Shown: positions 30,295-39,658 of the stretch, one piece after another
Layout: the number at the start of each line of letters is the position of its first letter
Numbering within the stretch: position 1 is the first letter of the stretch
Source: Gracilariopsis chorda
Lineage: Eukaryota; Rhodophyta; Florideophyceae; Gracilariales; Gracilariaceae
Length of the DNA: 64,000 bases
Direction: 5' to 3'
Assembly (NCBI GenBank): GCA_003194525.1
Contig: NBIV01000064.1
Coordinates: forward strand, 1 to 64,000
The notes under the pieces: generated by a model
Told to the model about the DNA's origin: nothing
The model's input: the letters and a program-made list of their open reading frames with translations, nothing else
Databases searched by the model: none
Made by a program: the position numbers and the translations under genes

Positions 30295-31126
30295 TGTGGT
30301 GCAATGCCCCAAATGGTAAAAACACCGAAAGACGTTCGGGATCTTCCTCTCACGAGGTGAACCCAGTTGGGTAGAGCTCTCCCAGAGGTGTCACGGCGAA
30401 GCCGGTTTGTAAGACCAGGGACACCTGTCTCGACTTGCGCAGGGAGTTGAAGGCGAAGAATCAGTATCCGCGTGAGCGGGGTGTGATCCTCAGTAGAGGT
30501 ATGTTTCCACGTAAGTGGGAATGTGTGAGCCGGTGCACACAGGAGGGCCGCGGGTAGCGGGATGTACTACCCTGAAAGGGGGAAAGCAGAAGAGTGAAGG
30601 GAAAGGAGGAAGAGTGGGCGAGGGTGAGTCGCGAGAGCGACGAACAAATACGGCAATGCCGGTGGACAGGACTCCCTATACAGGGCGAAACACCAATGTG
30701 ATTGGAACAATTATACTCCCAAGGATGGGCCTCTTTAGACGTGCAAGGGGGTTAGGTGTCCCGTGGTTCACGGCGTTTCCCTCCAAGGAGGAGTAGAGCA
30801 CGCGCGCAAGCGGTAAAAACTAGAGCCAATTCCCCAGGTTGGGGTCCCTTGTTGGGGAAGATTTACTGGTGCGACCGCAGTGTGCCGTCGCATTAAGTAC
30901 TAGCTTCCCAGAAATGGGTGTGAAAATAATCAATAAAGGCAACTAAAATACTCCACATTTTGTGGCAACATCCACTACTGTGGCCAACCGCCAATTGACC
31001 CAAACCCGTCTCCCACATGTACATACCCACCATTGTGGGGCATAGTTCATATACACACTACACAACCGATAATATCGGGAAAACGATCAAGTACCAGGAA
31101 TCCCTCCCTGAGGGCGTTGCACTTCA
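30295..31126 (-). repeat. 5' LTR of element B
   Basis: 832 bp partner of 19,721-20,552. The bases next to it inside the element (plus strand ...CAGAAGACAACTT) do not give a TGG-type primer site on the minus strand, so B may use a different priming mode from elements A and C. Confidence 0.95.
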
Positions 31127-31227
31127 AAATAAAGCGTAGTAATGGACCTATACCAACGATAGTTCCGAGAAAAGAACATTCTCAATCATCAAAAGATGTT
31201 TGTTTCAAAACGATATCGTGAAAGAAG

Positions 31228-34173
31228 ATGCCCAAAGAAGTCAAGAAGGAAGAATCTGGACTCTTTGCAGTGAAAGTGATAGAGAAGAAAGACTCCCCAG
31301 GCTCTCAACTAGAATTTGCTCCAGAATTTCGAGGTCTATTGACAGAGTTCAAGGATATTTTTAAGGAAGAGTTACCGGATGAGTTGCCGGATGAGTTGCC
31401 GGATGAGTTGCCTCTGCCACGTGGAATGGAATTTAAAATTAACTTCATACTGGGTGCACAACTTCCGGTTCGACCCGTCATTAAGCTCTCACCTCTTGAA
31501 TTACAGGAGCTACAGAAACAACTACAGAATTATCTATCCAAGGGACTGCTAAGGCCTTCCTCTTCACCTTACGGAGCTCCAGTGTTCTTCATTAGGACGA
31601 AGAACGGAGATCTCAGAATGGTGTGTGACTATATGGAGTTAAACAAGATAACGATCCCGCATGTAACCCCAATACCGCTTATCAATGAGACCATTGATCA
31701 GGTAGCCGGGGTAAATATCTTTTCACAGATCGATTTAATTTGGGGTTATCATCAGATGAAACTCAAGGAAGAAGAGTATCACAAAACCGCCATACGAACA
31801 AGGTCTGGATCTTTTGAATGGAGAGTCTTATGTTTTGGACTAACCAACGCACCAGCTGCATTCTCAAGACTACTGGCACATCTTCTCCAGGAGCTACATG
31901 CTAGATGTATGGTTCTCTACTTGGATGACATACTCATCTATAGTAATAAAAAATAGGAGCGCAGGCAGCATCTGCAACAGCTATTTAGAATATTGAGGAA
32001 ACACAAATTGTATGTCAGGCCCAGCAAGAGCAACTTTGGGGCAACAGACTTCAAATATTTGGGTTTCAAAATCAATGCAGAAGGAGTGCATACTCAAAGA
32101 AGACTTGTGAAAGCAGTAGAAGACACCGTTCCGACATCAGTGAAGGATGTGCAGAAATTTATTGGTCTTGCGAACTTCTACAGAAGATTTATCAAAGGAT
32201 TTGCACAAGTAGCACGGCCAATTACAGATATTCTCCTATCGAAGAATTTTCAGTGGAAAGAAGAACCGAAATCAGCGTCTGAAAATCTCAAATGACTAAC
32301 TACAGCGCCAGTCTTACGCCACCCTTCCTCAGAAGAACTTTTTGCGTTGACCACTGAGGCATCCAAATACGCCGTAGGAGCTACTTTGGAACAGAAAGGC
32401 CAACCAATTGGGTTTCTATCCCATCGTCTCTCCGAGATGGAAACAAGATGGGATACAGGAGACCAAGAATTATTGGCAGTAATGATCGCATTACGGGAAT
32501 GGGCGGTATATCTAAGAGATTGGCCATTCATCATACCCACGGATCATGAACCCATCAAATACTTGCAGACGAATTCAAAGCTCTCAAGGGGACAAATGAG
32601 GTGGCTTGACGAATTACAGTGCTACAAGTTCCAAGTGGAACACATCAAGAGCTCAAATAATGGATCAGCAGATGCGTTAAGCAGACTGTACGACAAGCAC
32701 CCAATGTTCAAAGCACTTCGTCTGAACGACAAAGACTTCTTGACAGCGATTCGGAACGGATACGAACAAGATGTGTGTACGAAGAGTTTATTATCAGTAC
32801 TTCGGGACGGAAAGCCACCGTCGAGCAAGAAGTTAGCAATGCATCTCTCTAACTATTCTTTCAGAGAAGGTTTGATTTATTGGAATTCGAAGGGCTCATC
32901 ATAACGTGTGGTACTTCCACAAGACGGTAACCTTGGACATGTAATTACGAACAAATTCCATTCACCTGGACGTTTTAGCTGCGAGAAGACATATTTACTC
33001 TGTAGCCGACATTTTTACTGGAAAAGAATGTATACAAATATCCAAGATTATGTCTGACGATGTCAAGATTGCCAATTTAACAAGGAATCAAGAACTATGA
33101 AAGTAGGAATGTTGCAGCTACATGAAGTACCAGAGTCGTGTTGGGACACGGTGTCAATGGAATGTGTTTCTGAGTTTCCTCTAAGCCGTTCAGAAAAAGA
33201 CTCAGTGCTTGTTGTGGTTGGAAACCTTTCGAAAAGAGCTATCTTCATACCTATGAAGAAGACCTTAACTGCCATGGAAGTGGTTCAGTTGCTACTTGAT
33301 CACATTTTTTCTAAGCATGGAGTGTTAAAGACTATCATTCTAGATAGAGACAAATTGTTCATATCACATTACTTCAAGGACATCACCAGGATGATGAATA
33401 TAGAACTGAACATGGCCTCCAAGGGACATCCACAGACAGATTGTCAGTCGAAAAATAAGATCCGGACACTATCATCTATGATTCGAAGCACTGTACAGAC
33501 GAATCCTTCAGGATGGGACACCATGCTAAGCGAACTAGAGTTTTATAACAACTCTACGCCCCACAAAAGCACAGGAATATCTCCCTTTGAGGTGGATATC
33601 GGTCGCATACCTGAGACAGAGCTTTCGAGAAAGATTTCGAAAACGCAAGCAGTCTGTCTGGCAGCAGTCGACTATTTAGAAAGATTTCAAGCGTTCTGTA
33701 GAATTGAAAAGGACAACTTGATTAATGCAATTGCACGACAGACGTTTTACGCAAACAGAAACCGAGGCCATGTGGAATTCAAAGTTGGTGATTTGGTGCA
33801 ATTGAAGGTCGATAGTACCAGTGCAGCTCAAAAATCGGGGCTTGCAAAGAAATGACAACCAAAGTTCATGGGACCATTTGCAGTGAAGCAAGTATTGGGT
33901 CCAGTAACTTACAAGATTGAGTTATCATCATCTATGAAAAAAGCTCAAAATGTTTTTCATGTTACACGATTACGGAAGTTTATTCGAAAAGATGGGGATC
34001 AGAATTCTCTTTATGTTTTCATTGATGCAGAAGGCACCGTAGAGCAAGAAGTTATTGCTATACTCGATTCACGAAGACATAATCGCAATAAGCAGTACTT
34101 AGTTCAATTTGAGACAGATGCCGAAGAAGAAGCCATCTGGATGAACAATAGTGAACTATCGAACTGTTCATAA
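31228..34173 (+). pseudogene. pol: Pol of element A: RT, RNase H, integrase
   Basis: One frame with in-frame stops at 31,954, 32,293, 32,902 and 33,853, plus one at 31,219 just before it. RT: YGAPVFFIRTKNGDLRMV, FGLTNAPAAF and YLDD near 31,917. RNase H: TTEASKYAVGA, TDHEPIKYLQ, SADALSRLY. Integrase: a degraded His/Cys module, then VVVGNLSK (Asp to Gly) and LDRDKLF, with GHPQTDCQSKNK where the catalytic Glu has become Lys. A degenerate chromodomain-like end (EQEVIAILDSRR...YLVQFE) closes it. A 12-nt unit coding PDEL is repeated in tandem near 31,375-31,412. RT motifs are intact but integrase residues are lost, so the copy is dead. Confidence 0.9.
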
Positions 34174-34228
34174 CTCATTAGGAGTTTTGAAAACTTGTCG
34201 AGGGCGACAAGTTCTAAAGGAGGGTGAA

Positions 34229-34429
34229 TATCATAGAATTGTAGCATTACGACCATTCAATTTTGAATTCAAACATATGGACGTGAATGTTTGAATCTGA
34301 TTCAAATATACACGAACGGTTGTTAGCAGTTGTATAAGAACCGAACCCTTAGAGGGTTCGAAGTAGAATCGGAGGTAGCCTCCAGCAAGTTCAGAAGTAA
34401 AAGTTTGGTAAGAGTGAGCTACTCTTACA
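34229..34429 (+). repeat. 3' LTR of element A
   Basis: 201 bp. It begins TATCATAG where the 5' LTR has TGTTATAG, so the terminal TG has mutated to TA. It ends CA, followed by target duplication ATATC (34,430-34,434). Confidence 0.93.
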
Positions 34430-34839
34430 ATATCACTCAACAAACAGTAAAGAAAGCTCCCCCCAAATTCTTTCAATATGAAAAGGTTTTTCTTTGAAAA
34501 GAAGAATTTTCTCATATTTTTGAATGCTCTTTTGAGGTTTGACGGTCTTCCGAGTCTTAACATGCGTTTAATTGGTGTGCCACTGCGGTCTGGGTCTGAC
34601 GTTTTTTTCGCGTAGTATTTTTGTATGCGCAGTCAGCAAGAAGATTTGGTTTGCGTTTTGAAAGTCCTGGGTGTTACAAACGCTCGGAGAATGTATTTAT
34701 TGCATGGATTCCGAACTAAGATGTTGTAGAGCTGTAAGGAAAGTCATTGTCCTGAGTGCTGCGCAGCATAGATCCACTGAAATGTCGACAGATAAGACGC
34801 ATCGTATATACATCTCATCCGCCGACATGTCACACGACC

Positions 34840-35361
34840 TACGAACCATCCTGGATTATTTTATAGATATTGGACTAATTGATGGCCTACATCGATAAAT
34901 TACTTCTTTGTATAAGACATTTGCTTTTGACTACTTAAATGGCTCTCTGATTGTCCTCAAAAAGCGTAATGGTTGTCGGTAGTACTTGATTTAAATCTTT
35001 GAGAAGAATACGTAGCCAGACCATTCTGTTTTGTTTTTCTTAAATGAAAGCTTTTATTTCGCTTTACATGTAAAAAGCGCCACTACCTTCTATTTGGCCG
35101 TAGTCCTATGTATTTTAGCGTCTTTGATTGAAGTAGAATGCCTGAGTAGAACTTTTGATCTCATGCATTCCCTTCATCTGCATCGGAATAGGTGATCCGA
35201 TTGATGTGTGATCTGAATTTGTAGATTATTTCTAGGTCCGGACTGTGAAATAGGTATCCTCGTGGGTATTTGTGAACAAAGAGAAGTCTTTGGTACCTGG
35301 TCCACAATTTTTGGTAGAGTTTTTTAACCGCCGAGGTTACGGTTTCAGAATCGTTCAGCAC
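34840..35361 (-). pseudogene. Ty1/Copia RNase H remnant
   Basis: Minus-strand remnant with three diagnostic pieces in the right order: YSDADEGNA (35,161-35,361 frame), then WLRILLKDLNQVL and TITLFEDNQRAI (about 35,023-34,941), then HIDVGHQLVQYL (about 34,895-34,860). These match the C-terminal RNase H of Copia polyproteins (YSDADWAG, W-L--LL--L, -DNQ-A, KHID--YH). Frames change between pieces and no LTR is visible. It is the only Copia-type trace in the window; everything else recognised is Gypsy. Confidence 0.65.
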
Positions 35362-36250
35362 CGCTGAAGCACATCATGGACGATAACAATAAGCCGCTCA
35401 CCAGTTTTGGTAAGAAGGGTCCACAGTAGAGCCATTGTTTGGTATTATCTCAATTTGCTGTGTGCAAAAAGCCACCTGCACCATTTACCTTGAGTTGCAG
35501 ATTTTGCTATTCGTTTATGCATTCATTTGGTCCCACGACCGATCTGTGGAAACGTTTAGCGGATTCTTGATACCAATGGTCTGACAGCCATTAAAAAGAT
35601 ACCTGCAAAGAACAGTTTCCTCTCCGGCAGCGTAAATATTTCCAAACAAAAACCTTGTTCTCAAGAAGCTTCAAGGAATTTATAAGATCTCTATTTTTGT
35701 TGATTTTTAAGCCACAATATTTGTTGTGATCCTTTAAATGGTGATTACAAGGTTTAAACGTTATTGCCCTTTTCAAAGAAATATGAACTTCCATGACCAA
35801 ATGTCGCGGTTCTCGTGGAACCCGAAAACCTTTTACAGGCTTTGATCACTAGCTCTAACTCCACTTTTCAGTGATTTGTTAACATTCATATCACTGACTC
35901 CGTTTTACCAAAGCCCTGGGCAAACTTCCTCATGAAAGTTTCAGAGCCTGACGTTCCCCAGATATTCTAGCCAAAGAAAAGGGAAAATCAGAATTTTGTC
36001 TCACATTCGGCCGAAAAAACTCCAACACCCACTGAAGAAAAACAAAAGAGCTTGAGAAGATCTAAAGGCTCCAGAAAAGGTTGCAGCTCCAAACATGAAA
36101 ACTTCCTCTTAGTGAGCTAGACGCACTAAATTTATGGCGTATGAAGAGGCCACATTGTTGAAAATTAGGGTACATGCTTCATAATTCTGCACACGTGCTT
36201 AGAGGTCAATTTTGAGAGATAAAAATCACCAGGTGCAGCATTTACTCGCT
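35362..36250. other. Unassigned AT-rich interval
   Basis: Probably further decayed retroelement sequence. A 69-codon minus frame at 35,591-35,800 shows no decisive motif. Confidence 0.3.
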
Positions 36251-36279
36251 CCACGATATCTTTTTTATACTCCAGTAGC

Positions 36280-36700
36280 GCTATAAGGCAGGAAACGTGG
36301 CCCAGGAAGAAAAACAATCTGAAGTAGAAAGATTACTACAAACCGGCGTTATAGAACCGTACGGAAAAGTTCAGACTCTGCTGTTCGTTTTATGTTTCAC
36401 TTTCCATTGATTATGGCATTTTATATCAATTACTGCAAGCGTAATGCGGTCACCGTCAGGGAACTCTAACTTTTCCCGCGTATGGATGAATGTGTCTGTA
36501 GTGGATGGAACTCATCCACTTCGGGACAAAGAGATGGTACCTACAATGGAAAGGAATAGCAACCCTTTTTAGCGAGCCTCTAGACTGAGCTGTTCCCCGT
36601 TTGCAAAACTGCTCTAAGAGCGCTCATCACAGCTTTCTAAATAAATCGGAGGCATCAAAATCCGGATAGTTTTACTGTTCTCTCTTTGCTAGCAACCGAC
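36280..36700 (+). pseudogene. Decayed Gypsy RT fragment (I)
   Basis: Reads as YKAGNVAQEEKQSEVERLL, then TGVIEPYG and, after a frameshift, NYCKRNAVTVRE and LFPRMDECV. These align to the RT of element B (YRAGPKAREEEQSQVDKML, AGEIEP, RRINAVTVRD, LIPRMKEF). It is a separate insertion from E, because E carries its own copy of the same RT region. The fragment ends at solo LTR G. Confidence 0.65.
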
Positions 36701-36848
36701 CAGCTCACAGTGATGATTGCGAATCGTTGGAGAATTTGATACGTGTATGGCTCAACTGGACATAGTTGTTTGCCATAACGTAATAGCACCAGTTATTCTT
36801 AGTTTTGACGTCTGTCATCGCATTGTAGAATTAATGTGCCTGTCTGCG

Positions 36849-37893
36849 TAAACCGTGGAAACAAAAGACGTACCTGCTGTACTTATTGTTTGTAAATTGC
36901 TCAAGCGTGCTACACAGAAACGTATACCAGTATCGCCTGCTCAAGAAGTTTAGAACGCGGGTGTAGTACAAAACCCGAAGGTTGGGTATCACACTCAAGG
37001 TGTCCGGGGGCTCGCTCCATGTGGAAGCAGACCCAGCGGCAGATCTCCCTGCATACCTGTAGTACGGGCGTAACTCCGTAGGCATATCGGAATGAACACG
37101 GAGGTGGATAACGAAAGGTGAACTGGAGCCAGAAGGACGGTAAACCCAGAGACCGGTGTGCCACGCGATGTAGCGTTTTACAATATACCCGATGAATGCA
37201 GCCTTCTGAAGACGGGAACAAATCCCCCGGCGGGTCGTGCTGAAAGCGGGAAAGGACCCGACGAAGGATACAAATGCACGAGATGTAGCGAAAAAATTAC
37301 CCAATACAGGGGCGATACCAGTAACACACATTAGATAAATGCCACTTGACAATTATAACACATAGTATTTGTAGGTTTACCGAGCGTAATTGGGCAAACC
37401 GAATGTGGTGACCTTCCGCGAGGAATAGTGCACAGCCCAACGACGTCAAACCACAGAGCCAGATACCTAAGGTCAAATTGAACGGTTATGAATGACCAAA
37501 GTCTCGGCTCAACTTTACGTGGTGCTCGCCACGACAAAGTCAGGCGCATCTAAGTAGGTACACTACTATAATAAACTATAATAATTAACTACAATATTTC
37601 ACACCTCCTCAAGTCTATACAAGTGGCGAGGCACGTTTTAGGCACCCTGAGGGGTCAAACCAAGTAAAACATACCACTACAGCATGGTGCTGTCGCACAC
37701 GCGCACATGGGTCCACTCATCCTGCAATCCAATCTGGATTCCTACCTTCTTAGGTGAAACTTCACACCGTAAACCATCCCATTGGCATCACCTCGTACTT
37801 TTCCTACTCATATACGGTAGAGCCGTCATGGTAACCGCGTGGCACTCCTATGTGTAGCATCATCGCTATTTCTACGCATTTTGCGTTGCACCA
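36849..37893 (-). mobile_element. Solo LTR G, related to the LTR of element B
   Basis: About 1,045 bp with collinear but diverged similarity to the B LTR (plus-strand reading). Shared blocks include TACAGGGGCGATACCAG versus TACAGGGCGAAACACCAA, the CAATTATAACA block, the AGAGCCA block, and GCGTTGCAC near the end. It shows the same small-hairpin style. Candidate target duplication CTGCG lies at 36,844-36,848 and 37,894-37,898. It ends CA but begins TA. No internal region is attached, so it is a solo LTR in the same orientation as B. Confidence 0.65.
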
Positions 37894-37943
37894 CTGCGGG
37901 TGTCGTTTCTATGAAGTCTCGTATTGCTCATTTAGTTTCCATA

Positions 37944-38136
37944 TGTAGGCAGACGTGCCGTGAGCTGTTTCGTACGGTCCGTAACGCTGGTGTCAAGCAA
38001 GGACATCAGCCGCCGTCGCCGGCCGCCGCCGTAGAGCGTAGGTAGATAAGACGGTAGAAGGTAAAGCCTAACATTCATCGACTATCGAACACCTCCGAGC
38101 CCGTTCAGGCCGCTTCCCAGACCGCAACGGACTACA
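37944..38136 (+). repeat. 5' LTR of element D
   Basis: 193 bp, TGTAGGCAGAC...CGGACTACA, pairing with 43,029-43,221. It includes a CCGCCGTCGCCGG-type GC-rich core near 38,008-38,030. Confidence 0.93.
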
Positions 38137-38242
38137 GTGATCACTACGGTTTGTTTACCCTTTCACGGTCAATCCCGTTAGATTATTCGATCACCGATCG
38201 CCCCGCCGTACCCGGACACGCTAACCGCTTCCGGACAGGACG

Positions 38243-39658
38243 ATGTCGGGATCCGAGACATCAGGCGTCACGATGCAACGTGCGTCATTCGTGGCCACAT
38301 GGGTTAATCACCCGCAATTAGTCCGCACCGATCCGGAATCAATTTGCATCTTCCTTCGGCTCTACGACCAGTATGAGCGCGACGTCACTGCCCGAGCGGC
38401 ACAACTTACCGTCACGGGCGCGAGCACCACTGAGGCCGTCCGACCGGTTAGTCTCAAGTTTTGCGTAGACCCAGAGTATCTGGAGTCAGCGATAGCACTG
38501 AACCTCATTAAGGACGCCCAGTCCTATGAGACACTTTCCGATTTGGTGCTACGGACCTACCTCGAGACCAAAGCGGAAGATTCCAAAGAGTCATTGAGTC
38601 TCGAGACAATTGATGACATTGTTGACCGGGAACTACGGATGGACATGGCAAACAAGAATTCCCGTTCCCGGATGCAGACGCTATTTGTGGCGTATCACAA
38701 ACTACTCCGGCGACACGGACTGTCCTGGATCCTACAAGAGAACCGAAAAGTGGCCGTTGGTCACGTCCTGTCCGCTATCTGGCCCAAGAGGTTGCACGAT
38801 CGGTTGGAATCTGATCTGCAATTTTCCGCAACCGAATGCCGGAAAGACTTTGACAAGTTCATGAAGCATGCCATCAGGCTTTCAGAAGCCTTTCAGATGT
38901 TAGACACTGTTCCGAAGCACGGAAAGCCTAAGGCGCACAAGAATAGAGACGGACACAATCGCGGAGGTGGCAGAGACAAGTCACCCCCCAAATCCGGATC
39001 CGGATCCCGTTCGGACAATATATCTGGAAAGAGATCCAGCAGGAAGAGAGGCAGCCTTCCGGACTGCCCACATGCTCTTCGTGCCGAAAACGGTGAACAG
39101 CACCTTATCAGGGACTGCCCGAAAGCCTCGCCGGAAGAGAAGTCCAAAATGCTCGACGACCTTAGGGCGAGCCAAAACCGAGACGGTCCATCAAGATCTA
39201 CCTGCGGCCAGAAGAGTATTTCGGACTCCTCGCGCTCACAGCCGAAATCCGGTGGCACCGTGTGTCGCATGGCCACGGAGGACATTTCCGATCCGGCAGA
39301 CGCAGAAGCCCCTTCCTGTCCAATTACGGTATCCGATGGGGTAACATCGCTGGAAACCTCCGGCCGATGTGATGACGGTAGCGAAGACAGCATCGTCTCA
39401 CCCAAGCTGGCAGAAGGTGCGGTCATCCGAGGAATCGGTCGTATGACGGCCATCAACACCGTCCGACAACGGGTTGCGCTCAAGTCTGGAGCAGAAGCGC
39501 AATCCTTCTCCTTTTCCAGGTCCTGGACCTGCCCGAGAACGGTAATGCATCTGGCGTCAGGACAGTTGGCACTTGCGAACGTCACATTTCTAGTTGCCGA
39601 CGAGGACCTCGCGTGTGAACCGTTAATCATCGGACTACCGGTTCTTCAACATTTATAG
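38243..39658 (+). CDS. gag: Gag-protease of element D
   Basis: 471 codons from ATG 38,243 (MSGSETSGVTMQRASF). Residues 1-230 are a helical gag core (LVRTDPESICIFLRLYDQYE). A basic, Ser/Gly-rich stretch follows, then an atypical knuckle, CPHALRAENGEQHLIRDC (about 275-292). The C-terminal third is a retropepsin-like region: LKSGAEAQSF occupies the active-site position, with Lys where the catalytic Asp should be, and it ends EPLIIGLPVLQHL. The frame then meets TAG (39,656-39,658) and reopens in phase (VDTRTLLENN), so the stop is either a mutation or a read-through site. Confidence 0.8.
   Translation: MSGSETSGVTMQRASFVATWVNHPQLVRTDPESICIFLRLYDQYERDVTARAAQLTVTGASTTEAVRPVSLKFCVDPEYLESAIALNLIKDAQSYETLSDLVLRTYLETKAEDSKESLSLETIDDIVDRELRMDMANKNSRSRMQTLFVAYHKLLRRHGLSWILQENRKVAVGHVLSAIWPKRLHDRLESDLQFSATECRKDFDKFMKHAIRLSEAFQMLDTVPKHGKPKAHKNRDGHNRGGGRDKSPPKSGSGSRSDNISGKRSSRKRGSLPDCPHALRAENGEQHLIRDCPKASPEEKSKMLDDLRASQNRDGPSRSTCGQKSISDSSRSQPKSGGTVCRMATEDISDPADAEAPSCPITVSDGVTSLETSGRCDDGSEDSIVSPKLAEGAVIRGIGRMTAINTVRQRVALKSGAEAQSFSFSRSWTCPRTVMHLASGQLALANVTFLVADEDLACEPLIIGLPVLQHL

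Larger units (their letters stand above)
19721..31126 (-). mobile_element. Chromodomain Ty3/Gypsy retrotransposon B, nested in A
   Basis: 11.4 kb element on the minus strand with 832 bp LTRs (19,721-20,552 = 3' LTR; 30,295-31,126 = 5' LTR), TG/CA ends and target duplication AAATA (19,716-19,720 and 31,127-31,131). Minus-strand order is gag, protease, RT, RNase H, integrase, chromodomain. Between the chromodomain and the 3' LTR lies a plus-strand ORF set (20,608-22,396), antisense to gag-pol. A polypurine tract (seven G on the minus strand, 20,556-20,562) abuts the 3' LTR. About 28 LTR differences by eye (near 3.4%), fewer per base than in host element A, as expected for the younger insertion. 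The whole element is full of very short inverted repeats. Frames carry a few stops and shifts, so this copy is defective. Confidence 0.95.
18028..34429 (+). mobile_element. Ty3/Gypsy retrotransposon A (split by element B)
   Basis: Bounded by 201 bp LTRs (18,028-18,228 and 34,229-34,429) and by target duplication ATATC (18,023-18,027 and 34,430-34,434). A primer-binding-site-like TGGTAGCATC (18,231-18,240) sits 2 nt after the 5' LTR, and a purine tract (about 34,216-34,228) precedes the 3' LTR. Internal order is gag, protease, RT, RNase H, integrase, weak chromodomain, all on the plus strand. The element is interrupted between protease and RT by complete element B. I count about 10 differences between the LTRs by eye (near 5%), and coding frames have several stops, so A is inactive. 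Without B it would be about 5 kb. Confidence 0.93.
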
